DNA of 64,000 nucleotides from Spirochaetes bacterium GWE1_32_154. GTDB taxonomy: Bacteria > Spirochaetota > GWE2-31-10. The stretch covers positions 1 to 64,000 of the forward strand of contig MIAY01000001.1 of assembly GCA_001829315.1 (NCBI GenBank), given 5' to 3'. Position numbers and translations under genes: made by a program. Below, one piece after another: positions 28,963-38,845 of the stretch; within the stretch, counting starts at the first letter, position 1, and each line of letters begins with the position of its first letter. The notes below the pieces were generated by a model. It did no database searches. It worked only from the letters and a program-made list of their open reading frames with translations, and had not been told where the DNA came from.

Positions 28963-30411
28963 ATGGATTACAAAAATATATATATTATAGGAATTGGCGG
29001 ATGTGCCAGCTCTGCTATCGGAGAATTTTTAAACAACCAAGGGCTGATAGTATCCGGTTCAGATATGTCTGAAAAAAAAGAACTTCACGATTTAATAAAA
29101 AAAGGCATAACCGTTCATTTCGGGCATAAAAAAGAAAATCTATATACCAACGGAAAACCTGATATTGTTTTATACACTCCGGCAATTATTGCCTTAAACC
29201 CTAATAACCCTGAACTGCTTGAAGCAAAAGCACAGGGAATTAAAACAGAAAGCTGGGAAGAATTTATCGGTGATTTCTTAAAAAAACAAGGTAATATTGG
29301 CATAACAGTTTCAGGAAGTGAGGGAAAAGGGACAACTGCCGGTATATTAACTGCGATTCTTGCAGGGACACAATTTGATCCTCTTTCAATTCTTGGTGCA
29401 AAAATAAAGAACATTAAAGACTCAAATGATTCAAATATTTATATCGGAGAAGGAAAAACATATATTTTAGAAGGGGATGAGTATAATAGAAATTTTCTTC
29501 ATTATCATCCTGATATCAATGTCATGATCAATTTTGATTATGAACATCCCGAAACATACAAAAACTTTGATGAATATTCACAAGCCTTTGCTGATTTTTT
29601 TAACGAAATGTCGGGAAAGAAAAAGCTTATATTGAGAGCTACAGAAAAAATAGTCAATTTTGTGAATACTTATACATTTTCTAATATTACGTGGTTTGGC
29701 TATCCTGAGGAAATCAGAAAATCTACAATCTCAGGTGAGATTTACATCATTGAAAATCACCGGGTTACAGAAAAAGGTAATACATTTACATTACGAAAAA
29801 CTGATTCAAGTTTTCAAGCAGATTTCATGATTCCCGCATTACCCGGTTATATTGCATTAAATGGAACCGGTGCAATAATCGCAGCGTTGGAGGTTGGCAT
29901 GACAGCAGACGTCATTAATAAAAACCTGCAAAATTTTAAAGGTATGGTCAGACGATTTGACTTATACAAAACAAATGAAAATGGCGTCTTCATCACTGAT
30001 TACGGTCATTCCCCCGGTGCTGTGGGGTATATTCTTAAAGAAATCAGAGAATTGTTTCCAGATAAAAAAGTACATTTAATTTTCCAGCCACATCTTTTCT
30101 CCCGGACATATAACTTTTTTAATGAATTTGTTGACGAATTAGCCAAAGCTGATACAATTTCGATCCTTGATATTTATCCGGCAAGAGAAAACATTGCACA
30201 CTGGTCAACAAAAGTTAATTCTCAAATGTTAACAGATCAGGTTTTATTGCGTAATCCAAATGTTACGTTTGCGGGTCAGGCAAAAGATATTGTGAAAAAT
30301 ATGGAAAACGTAATTGATGCAAATGAAGTTACCTGTTTTATCGGTGCAGGAGATATGGACCAGTATTATGAAGGTTTATTACATAAATTTGGTTGCAAAC
30401 CGTGGTTTTAA
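28963..30411 (+). CDS. MurC-like Mur ligase with an unusual P-loop
   Basis: 482 residues with the MurC/Mpl plan: NAD-like N-terminal fold (YIIGIGGCASSAIGEFLNNQ), central ATPase, and C-terminal DYGHSPGAVGYILKEIRELF, HLIFQPHLFSRTYNFFNEF and LDIYPARE, all close to MurC, which adds L-Ala to UDP-MurNAc. The Asp-Glu pair in EGDEYNRNFLHYHPD also fits. The P-loop, however, is GSEGKGTTAG, where Mur ligases normally have G-x-x-G-K-T/S-T; a Gly after the Lys resembles folylpolyglutamate synthase (GKGS). Whether it is the main MurC or a recycling or divergent ligase is open. AAAGGG precedes the ATG. Confidence 0.78.
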   Translation: MDYKNIYIIGIGGCASSAIGEFLNNQGLIVSGSDMSEKKELHDLIKKGITVHFGHKKENLYTNGKPDIVLYTPAIIALNPNNPELLEAKAQGIKTESWEEFIGDFLKKQGNIGITVSGSEGKGTTAGILTAILAGTQFDPLSILGAKIKNIKDSNDSNIYIGEGKTYILEGDEYNRNFLHYHPDINVMINFDYEHPETYKNFDEYSQAFADFFNEMSGKKKLILRATEKIVNFVNTYTFSNITWFGYPEEIRKSTISGEIYIIENHRVTEKGNTFTLRKTDSSFQADFMIPALPGYIALNGTGAIIAALEVGMTADVINKNLQNFKGMVRRFDLYKTNENGVFITDYGHSPGAVGYILKEIRELFPDKKVHLIFQPHLFSRTYNFFNEFVDELAKADTISILDIYPARENIAHWSTKVNSQMLTDQVLLRNPNVTFAGQAKDIVKNMENVIDANEVTCFIGAGDMDQYYEGLLHKFGCKPWF

Positions 30412-30437
30412 GTATTGACTATCTATTGTAGTACCAA

Positions 30438-31418
30438 TTAGTTTTTATCTTCAATTGTTATAATAAGTGTACGTGGCACAACTGTCACAACATTAACATC
30501 AGCAGGAACTTCAATATTGAAATCACGATAATTATATTCACCGGGTATATTAGCATTTGAAACATCAATGCTGACATAAATATTATTTTCTGTTATTGCC
30601 GACATAATCGTTTCAGAACCTGATAATGTTATGTTAAGCGGTAAATTTTCAATTGAATAATCGAATTTCTGATTTAAATTATTTACAGTAACTTTCTTGA
30701 CTTTAAATGTTTTCGTTTCTGTTTTTCGTGCAATTGCATAAAACACCGAAATATCAGCCGGACCAACAACTTTGATTTTATTGGAATTATTATTTAATTT
30801 AACAATTCTTTCAAAACTTTCTGAAGCTTCTGAAATATCTATTTTTTCTGTGTCAATAGAAGTAATTGATTCAATAACAGACTCAGGCCCTTGAACTCTA
30901 ACTTCAGATGGATTAACTTTTCGTTCTTTAATCATATAACCTGATTTTACATTACCAAATGTCGGAACAGATATAGGAATATTTTTTTGCTTAATACTTT
31001 CGATGGTAACAGAAAGAATCTCAGGTGAAACCTCGATACCGCTAAAAAATGATTTCATAATTTTCGGGTATGTCCATTGTAGTTTTACCAGGTATGTACC
31101 TTTTCCTTTACTTTCATATTCACTAAGATCCAATACAATATTAAAATCATCTTCAGAAACCCGTTCAATAATCCTTTTTTTGTCTTTTATAACAAACCGG
31201 ACACTATCAGGTAAATTGTTAGAAATAACAAAATCACCTTTCATACCTTTAATATTTATTTTTTTTGTAAATGATTTTTCAGATAGTTGGGAAAAAGAAA
31301 CAAGAACATACATAATCACAGCAAGTATAAAACAGGTTATTTTAATATTAATATCTGTTAGAATACGATTTCTGATATTGTCATAAAACTTTTTTTTATC
31401 TTTAAAATCAAATTTCAT
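30438..31418 (-). CDS. cdaR: YbbR-domain protein, CdaR-like
   Basis: About 326 residues from the ATG at 31418, which overlaps the end of cdaA by 11 bases; the same frame opens earlier at 31454. One N-terminal helix (INIKITCFILAVIMYVLVSF) anchors it, followed by about three YbbR repeats. The second begins IPISVPTFGNVKSGYMIKER with VRVQGPESVIESITSIDTE, which is the YbbR consensus. CdaR binds and modulates the membrane diadenylate cyclase CdaA. The overlap with cdaA supports that role. Confidence 0.87.
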   Translation of the reverse strand: MKFDFKDKKKFYDNIRNRILTDINIKITCFILAVIMYVLVSFSQLSEKSFTKKINIKGMKGDFVISNNLPDSVRFVIKDKKRIIERVSEDDFNIVLDLSEYESKGKGTYLVKLQWTYPKIMKSFFSGIEVSPEILSVTIESIKQKNIPISVPTFGNVKSGYMIKERKVNPSEVRVQGPESVIESITSIDTEKIDISEASESFERIVKLNNNSNKIKVVGPADISVFYAIARKTETKTFKVKKVTVNNLNQKFDYSIENLPLNITLSGSETIMSAITENNIYVSIDVSNANIPGEYNYRDFNIEVPADVNVVTVVPRTLIITIEDKN

Positions 31419-32211
31419 CTTCAGTATTCTCCAAATCGTCCTCATTATAGCCAAGTAATTTCACGAGTTCTTTTTTTAACAAATCAATAGTATAATTAGT
31501 ATATAACTTTCCATCACTCGCTATTGTTATTTTACCTGTCTCTTCAGAGACAACAACAACAACAGCATCTGTTTCTTCTGCCAGACCCAATGCGGCACGA
31601 TGTCGTGTACCGAATTTCGGGTCAATATCTGATGAGTCACTTAGTGGTAAATAACAGCCGGCGGCAACAATTAAATTATTCTTAATAATAACAGCCCCGT
31701 CATGCAGTGGTGTTTTATCAAAAAAAATTGTCATTAATAATTGAGTTGAAATCTTTGAGTCAATTTTTGTACCGCTTTCAATATAATTCTTAAGACCTAT
31801 TTCCCTTTCAAATACAATTAATGCCCCTCGCGAAATAAGATGGAAATTATTTACTGCTTTTATTATTTCAACTAAATCTTCAGGGTTTTTCTTAATAATT
31901 TTACTTACCCAGTTTGATTGTCCGAGTTTTGTTAAAACTCTACGCAATTCGGGTTGGAATAAAATGATTATTGCTATGACAGCGACTCCGGCAATCTGAT
32001 CAAGAAGCCAGGAGAATGTTTCAAGTTGTAATATTTTTGATAAAACATACAAGACCAGGAAAAAAAGTAACCCGCGGACTACTTGTACAGCACGGGTTTG
32101 TGCTAATATCTGATAAAACTTAAAGAAAATATATGTAATAATAACAATGTCAATAACAGCCAGTAAAATATTACCGGCAATGATTGCAGGATGAAGATTC
32201 ATCCATATCAT
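31408..32211 (-). CDS. cdaA: Diadenylate cyclase CdaA
   Basis: 267 residues from the ATG at 32211, which has GAGGAAGG upstream; the frame opens at 32226. Three transmembrane helices (about 10-85) precede a DAC domain (about 95-240). Catalytic motifs are DKTPLHDGAVIIKN (DGA) and FGTRHRAALGLAE (RHR). It condenses two ATP into c-di-AMP, a second messenger for potassium, osmotic and cell-wall control in several phyla, including spirochaetes. The downstream YbbR gene overlaps its end. Confidence 0.95.
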   Translation of the reverse strand: MIWMNLHPAIIAGNILLAVIDIVIITYIFFKFYQILAQTRAVQVVRGLLFFLVLYVLSKILQLETFSWLLDQIAGVAVIAIIILFQPELRRVLTKLGQSNWVSKIIKKNPEDLVEIIKAVNNFHLISRGALIVFEREIGLKNYIESGTKIDSKISTQLLMTIFFDKTPLHDGAVIIKNNLIVAAGCYLPLSDSSDIDPKFGTRHRAALGLAEETDAVVVVVSEETGKITIASDGKLYTNYTIDLLKKELVKLLGYNEDDLENTEDEI

Positions 32212-32279
32212 GTTGACCTTCCTCAATCTAAAGAATAATCGTTTTTATAAAACTACATATTATTTAACAATAATGCAAG

Positions 32280-33503
32280 CTAATAAATATTTTTTTTATC
32301 TTCTTCTGTTTTTGGATGAACCATTTCAATTATATTTTTCATAACATCAACCTGTTCCGAGCTATGCATTCTAACAATGTTTGCACCATTAATAATGGCA
32401 ATCGTATTAGCAACAATGGTACTGATTAAAGTCTTTTTTAACCTTCCGGCTAAAGCACCTGACAAATAACTTCGTCTTGACATACCAACAAGAATTGGAA
32501 GTTTCAAATGTTTAAGACTTGATAATTGTCTCAGTAATAAGAAATTATCACGATCTTTCCTGCCAAAACCGATACCCGGATCAATCATAATTTTATCTTT
32601 TGATACACCGTTGCTGATAGCAATATTTACATTTGCCTGAAGTTCTCTGATAACTTCAGAAATTGATTCTAATGGCTTAGCAAGTTTTTCACTTAACGGA
32701 TTATACATAATAATTAAAGGAATACCTTTTTTTGCTACCAGTTTAATCAGGTCTAAATTATATCGAATAGGAATTATGTCATTTATTATATCTGCACCTG
32801 AATCAATCGCTGCTTTTGCCATATTAAACTTAACAGCATCGATACTTAATACAACATCGGGATAATGTTTCTTAATCTGATAAATAATTCTGGAAATACT
32901 ATCAATATCTTCTGTTGTCGGTTCATCAACTAATGAATTTCCGCTTGAATGTTCACCGCTTAATTCAATCATATCTACACCGGACTCAATATAACGATCA
33001 ATTTTAGTCATTATCATTTTATCAGAAATATTAGTACCAAATAAATGCTTTTTATAATCAATCATTCCCGAAATGTACGTGTTATGATTAAAATCAAAAG
33101 TTTTTTTGTTTATTACAAGAAGACCGGTTCTGTCATCAACACTTTTTTCAATTTCCCGTGCAATTTCTTCTAAACCAAACTGTTTTGATGCTATTTTCTT
33201 TGCAAGGAATATAATATTTCTTTTTGATGAAGATATTATCATATCTGTGGTTCGTGCAGTATATGAATATGCTTCTTTGGAAATAGCAGCTTCACCACCA
33301 ATTTTATTAATTTGTTGCTTAATTGTATTTGCAACCCTTGTATCAACCTGTTCTAATTTCACATGAATAAAATTCATATTCGGAATTAACATGTCAAACG
33401 CTCTTTTATCTGCATTTATATTAGTAAGTTCCCTTTTAATGTCATAAATATTTTCGAGATTTAAAACATGTGCATTGTATTCCGCTTTCAACTCGGCTAT
33501 CAT
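32280..33503 (-). CDS. folP: Divergent dihydropteroate synthase-like protein
   Basis: 407 residues from the ATG at 33503, five bases after GGAGG; the frame opens upstream at a GTG. An N-terminal domain of about 120 residues (IHVKLEQVDTRVANTIKQQI, GGEAAISKEAYSY) is like that of long Firmicutes DHPS proteins. The TIM barrel (about 140-400) keeps SGADIINDIIPIRYN, IMIDPGIGFGRKDRDNFLL and LPILVGMSRRSYLSG. But the loop-1 motif normally NVTPDSFSDGG reads IDYKKHLFGTN, the DxGGEST motif reads IELSGEHSSG, and the terminal R-x-H-D reads RMHS. Linkage to folM-like and folB genes supports folate, yet altered active-site loops leave activity open. Confidence 0.78.
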   Translation of the reverse strand: MIAELKAEYNAHVLNLENIYDIKRELTNINADKRAFDMLIPNMNFIHVKLEQVDTRVANTIKQQINKIGGEAAISKEAYSYTARTTDMIISSSKRNIIFLAKKIASKQFGLEEIAREIEKSVDDRTGLLVINKKTFDFNHNTYISGMIDYKKHLFGTNISDKMIMTKIDRYIESGVDMIELSGEHSSGNSLVDEPTTEDIDSISRIIYQIKKHYPDVVLSIDAVKFNMAKAAIDSGADIINDIIPIRYNLDLIKLVAKKGIPLIIMYNPLSEKLAKPLESISEVIRELQANVNIAISNGVSKDKIMIDPGIGFGRKDRDNFLLLRQLSSLKHLKLPILVGMSRRSYLSGALAGRLKKTLISTIVANTIAIINGANIVRMHSSEQVDVMKNIIEMVHPKTEEDKKNIY

Positions 33504-33557
33504 CAAATCCTCCACAAAGATCACAATTACAACTTTTTTACAAAATTACAAACTGAT

Positions 33558-33585
33558 TAAATACAACATTATTTATCTTTGTCAA
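33558..33585 (-). promoter_or_regulatory. Possible promoter of the folP-cdaA-cdaR unit
   Basis: On the minus strand TTGACA (33585-33580), a 16-base spacer, then TATTTA (33563-33558). It lies in the divergent space between folP and the FolM-like gene. Confidence 0.45.
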
Positions 33586-33693
33586 GTTTTATTCAACAAA
33601 CTGATTATTATAAGCAGTTATTTTTTGAAATTCGTTTATTTTTTATCAAATAAAAGATATAGTTTAATATCAAAAAACTGGAGTATCGTAATA

Positions 33694-34413
33694 ATGTCAA
33701 CTGCAATCATTACAGGCGGAGGAAAACGAGTAGGTCAATCTATTTCATTATTTCTTGCCACCCTCGGTTATAATATAATTATCACGTACAAAGATTCGTT
33801 ATCAGAAGCAGAAAAAACTAAAATTGAAGTTGAAAAGTCAGGTCGAAAATGTCATCTTATCAAATGTGATTTATCCGATATTTCTGATGTCAGAACTTTA
33901 ATAGAATATTCATATTCAATTGAAAATGACGTTTCTCTTTTAATTAACAATGCGTCAGTATTTAATAAAAATGATCTTAAAGATACTACTGATAATCAGC
34001 TTTTAGAAAATTATTATGTCAATTTTTTTTCACCATACATTTTAACAAGAGATTTTGCGAATGTCATACAAAAAGGTACTATTATTAATATAATTGATTC
34101 CAAGGCGGAGAAAAATGGCTTTAAATATTCGGCATACACATTGAGTAAAAAATCTCTCTTTGATTTAACCTATCAGTCTGCCGTTGAATTGGGACCTGAC
34201 ATAAGGGTAAACGGTATTGCTCCGGGTTTTGTGTTAGCACCTGAAAATGATGATGCAGATTATTTTGCCCGTTTATCAGAAAATAATCCTTTACACAAAT
34301 CATGCAGTTTGGATGATATAAACAATTCAATTAAGTATATACTTACAAATACTTTTGTAACCGGACAAATTATGTATTTAGACGGTGGAAAACACCTCGT
34401 TACGGGGGAATAA
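33694..34413 (+). CDS. FolM/PTR1-like short-chain dehydrogenase
   Basis: 239 residues from the ATG at 33694 (GGAG ten bases upstream); a longer frame from 33475 lacks coding character and covers the promoter region. The N-terminal nucleotide site AIITGGGKRVGQSISLFLAT with an Arg after the glycines is typical of NADPH-dependent pteridine reductases. The active-site pair YSAYTLSKKSLF (YxxxK) is present, and the usual Ser is replaced by IDSKAEKNG, as in FolM-type enzymes. FolM reduces dihydromonapterin or dihydrofolate. The stop is fused to the folB start (TAATG), which supports a pterin role. Confidence 0.8.
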   Translation: MSTAIITGGGKRVGQSISLFLATLGYNIIITYKDSLSEAEKTKIEVEKSGRKCHLIKCDLSDISDVRTLIEYSYSIENDVSLLINNASVFNKNDLKDTTDNQLLENYYVNFFSPYILTRDFANVIQKGTIINIIDSKAEKNGFKYSAYTLSKKSLFDLTYQSAVELGPDIRVNGIAPGFVLAPENDDADYFARLSENNPLHKSCSLDDINNSIKYILTNTFVTGQIMYLDGGKHLVTGE

Positions 34414-34763
34414 TGGCTATTATTAAAATAAAAAATTTAAAAGTCAAAACGATTATAGGTATTTTCAACCATGAACGGGAAGCAAGTCAGGATTTGATAC
34501 TGAATATTAAAATTGCATTTAACTCAACAATTGCTTCACAAACAGACAATATTCAAGATACTATTGATTATCAATTGTTAAAACGAACTATAATCAACTC
34601 TGTTGAGAAATCAAATTTTAATTTATTAGAAAAATTAGTGGAATATATACTGGATATTATAATGTCGTATACTCTTGTAACTTCAGCTACAGTGGAAATT
34701 GACAAACCGGATGCTTTACGATTTGTTGATTCGGTATCAATAACATCGAGTCGTAAAAGATGA
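34413..34763 (+). CDS. folB: Dihydroneopterin aldolase
   Basis: 116 residues. Start is coupled to the FolM-like gene by TAATG with GGGGG upstream. The family opening IKNLKVKTIIGIFNHEREAS contains the conserved Gly and Glu; DYQLLKRTIINSVEKSNFNL and LLEKLVEYILDIIM follow, and ATVEIDKPDALRFVDSVSIT closes the tunnel fold. It cleaves dihydroneopterin to 6-hydroxymethyl-dihydropterin in folate synthesis. It may also epimerise to the monapterin form used with FolM. Confidence 0.9.
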   Translation: MAIIKIKNLKVKTIIGIFNHEREASQDLILNIKIAFNSTIASQTDNIQDTIDYQLLKRTIINSVEKSNFNLLEKLVEYILDIIMSYTLVTSATVEIDKPDALRFVDSVSITSSRKR

Positions 34764-34803
34764 TTGAAATACACATAAATCCTTTAATATAAATAAGATA
34801 CAC

Positions 34804-34832
34804 TTGACTTTAATGGAATTTTTGAATATAGT
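34804..34832 (+). promoter_or_regulatory. Sigma-70-type promoter of gyrB
   Basis: TTGACT (34804-34809), a 17-base spacer and TATAGT (34827-34832). It leaves a leader of about 88 bases before gyrB in which no riboswitch-like fold was recognised. Confidence 0.65.
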
Positions 34833-34887
34833 GGAAATGTTATTTTATCATGCGAAATATACTTTAAACTATCGATAACTCATGTAA

Positions 34888-36849
<1,962 letters not shown>

Positions 36850-36865
36850 ATAATGACTACCTCTA

Positions 36866-36904
36866 AAATAAGTCATAGCTCTACATTACGGCTATGACTT
36901 ATTT
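36866..36904. terminator. Bidirectional terminator between gyrB and the LuxR-type regulator
   Basis: Stem AAATAAGTCATAGC / GCTATGACTTATTT around an eleven-base loop. On the minus strand it is followed by a T-rich stretch. The flanking genes converge. Confidence 0.7.
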
Positions 36905-36915
36905 CAACAAAATAC

Positions 36916-38196
36916 TCATAATACTCTACAGGTATTGTTAATTGATTCTACAAATTCTTTTCTACTGGAAACATACGATTTTTTGTATATATTTTTGATA
37001 TGTGAATTAACAGTATTATATGAAATATTTAATTCAAAAGCAATTTCTTTATATGAAACCCCTTGAATTAAATATTCAATAATATCCTGTTCTCTTTTCG
37101 TGAAAGATTCAAACGAGACTTTAAAATCTTTTATTATTATAATACATCCTACAAAATCATTAAATCTATCTTTGATTTGATTGACATCAACCTCGTAAAT
37201 GAGTGCAACCGGATATTTATCTGTATTAAGATTGCATTTTAATCCTGTCAGATTTTTTCCTTCATGTATAGCAATATTAATTTCATTCCGGAAATCAGGA
37301 AATAACGAATAGATACTTGTTCCAATTTCAAAAATATTACCCGATTCAATATAATTGGTTTTAATAATTACCCCTTGATCATCTGTTACAATAAACGAAA
37401 GAGAAAAATCATTATTTATAACGTCAAATATTTTGTTGATTTGGTAAATATTTAAAAAACCATAGTTTTTAATTATATAGTATAAAGCAATGCAAAAAAT
37501 ACAAATAAGATACGGGGTTAATGAAATAAATTTTGGGAAAAATAATGATATTAAAAACTGAACGAAATAACCATAGCCAAATGTTATTATATAAAATATT
37601 TTTAAAATAAAAATCGATTTCCTTTTCTTATTATCAAGAATAATTTTTGAAAATGAATGTAAAAGATGAATTGAAAAAATATATGTAGAAATAAATAATA
37701 ATATAATTGATTTAAATATATATGAAGCAGTATTAATAATTATATGATATTTACTCGACTCTTTAACCCATTTATTAAGAATTGGATCAAAACCGATTAT
37801 TGCCAATATGTAAAAAACGACTGTTACTATATAAATAATGATAATAAATATGAAATCATTCTTGTTATTTTTATACATTAGTGATTGAAATAAATGAGCA
37901 AAAGATGCCGGTAAAAAAATAACCGAAATGGATTGAAATCTATATAAAAATAACGCCGGCACACTGTTTTTTTCCAAGTCAGGAAATACCAGCAAATGCA
38001 GCGATATTATTCTTATAGAAAATAAAAAACAGATTCCAAGAAAAACCCAATGAAAAGTTTCTTTCTTTTCCATTAAAAAAATCTTAATGACACACAAACT
38101 ACATACAAATAAAGTAAAAATTGTTGTGACGACATTTAAAAACAAACTAAATGACATTTCATCCATAATAAAATTTATATTATATTTAAAAGTCAT
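36916..38196 (-). CDS. Membrane-bound LuxR-type regulator with PAS-like domain
   Basis: 426 residues. About seven hydrophobic helices fill residues 12-235. A PAS-like domain follows (about 245-345, LSFIVTDDQGVIIKTNYIES). A LuxR/GerE helix-turn-helix (about 362-420) reads FTKREQDIIEYLIQGVSYKE, then IAFELNISYNTVNSHIKNIY. This arrangement of membrane sensor plus DNA-binding output is uncommon. The first ATG is embedded in a 23-bp palindrome and lacks a ribosome-binding site; ATGs at 38166 and 38157 are possible alternatives. Divergent genes encode lipoproteins and a secreted protein, a plausible regulon. Confidence 0.84.
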   Translation of the reverse strand: MTFKYNINFIMDEMSFSLFLNVVTTIFTLFVCSLCVIKIFLMEKKETFHWVFLGICFLFSIRIISLHLLVFPDLEKNSVPALFLYRFQSISVIFLPASFAHLFQSLMYKNNKNDFIFIIIIYIVTVVFYILAIIGFDPILNKWVKESSKYHIIINTASYIFKSIILLFISTYIFSIHLLHSFSKIILDNKKRKSIFILKIFYIITFGYGYFVQFLISLFFPKFISLTPYLICIFCIALYYIIKNYGFLNIYQINKIFDVINNDFSLSFIVTDDQGVIIKTNYIESGNIFEIGTSIYSLFPDFRNEINIAIHEGKNLTGLKCNLNTDKYPVALIYEVDVNQIKDRFNDFVGCIIIIKDFKVSFESFTKREQDIIEYLIQGVSYKEIAFELNISYNTVNSHIKNIYKKSYVSSRKEFVESINNTCRVL

Positions 38197-38216
38197 TGTA
38201 AAGTAACTTTACAATG
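38194..38216. promoter_or_regulatory. Perfect 23-bp palindrome at the start of the LuxR-type gene
   Basis: CATTGTAAAGT, a central A, then ACTTTACAATG: perfect 11-bp arms. It includes the first ATG of the regulator gene on the minus strand. It could be an operator for autoregulation or a hairpin occluding translation. Confidence 0.7.
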
Positions 38217-38280
38217 CTTTTTTTGATATAAAATCACTATAAAATCACTATATTTACCTGTAGATTATTATTCAATAAAC

Positions 38281-38343
38281 AAGTTAGTATTGATGCTATT
38301 ACAAAATTAGTAATAATTTATGTAATAGCATCAATACTAACTT
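38281..38343. repeat. Perfect 23-bp inverted repeat upstream of the lipoprotein genes
   Basis: Arms at 38281-38303 and 38321-38343 (AAGTTAGTATTGATGCTATTACA and its complement, given by position; key core AGTATTGATGCT) around a 17-base loop. It stands just before the AAAAGGGGG ribosome-binding site of the lipoprotein gene at 38364. Direct repeats of AAAATCACTAT occur nearby at 38230-38251. The function is unknown; a structured leader or terminator-like attenuator is possible. Confidence 0.8.
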
Positions 38344-38363
38344 ATTTTTCAAAAGGGGGAAAA

Positions 38364-38837
38364 ATGAAACATTATCTAATGTTACTATTTATGGTCATTT
38401 TAATTACAGGTTGCTCAATGGGAAACACTGCCAAGGGTGAGGCAGTAAATAATACAAACAATGTAAAAACAGTTACCATACGAAGTGGTAGCGCAGTTAC
38501 CAAATATAAAGTAAACAATGAAAATCTTATTGTTAAAAGTACATACGAAAATACGTATGGTGCGATAAATACCAGAACCTATTCATACGATGACAATAAG
38601 GAATTAAATACGATTGAAAAAAACAATTCTATCACCGGAACAGAACTTATTACTATTTCTTCCGTAAAAAATAGAAGTACTAACAAAGTAACTCAAAAAG
38701 TAAAAACAATGCCCGGCTCCCGTGGAGAAACCAAAACCCTCATCGTTGACTATTATTATGATGACAACGGGAAAGTTATTGGAATGGTACAAAAGGATTC
38801 TAATGGAAATATAATCGCCAAAGGCATAAATAATTGA
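38364..38837 (+). CDS. Small lipoprotein, unknown function
   Basis: 157 residues with a lipoprotein signal ending LITGCSMG (Cys17). The mature chain repeats Thr/Asn/Lys-rich short strands and aromatic steps such as NTRTYSYDDNKELNTIEKN and VDYYYDDNGKVIGMVQKDSN. These resemble YD/Rhs-type beta repeats also seen in the lipoprotein at 40851. A strong GGGGG precedes the ATG. It is first of three surface-protein genes read from the hairpin-bearing leader. Confidence 0.75.
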   Translation: MKHYLMLLFMVILITGCSMGNTAKGEAVNNTNNVKTVTIRSGSAVTKYKVNNENLIVKSTYENTYGAINTRTYSYDDNKELNTIEKNNSITGTELITISSVKNRSTNKVTQKVKTMPGSRGETKTLIVDYYYDDNGKVIGMVQKDSNGNIIAKGINN

Positions 38838-38845
38838 GGTACACA

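Noticed and set aside
33475-33693. A longer N-terminus for the FolM-like protein
   Set aside because: The extra residues cover the divergent promoter region and lack family similarity; the ATG at 33694 begins the Rossmann motif.
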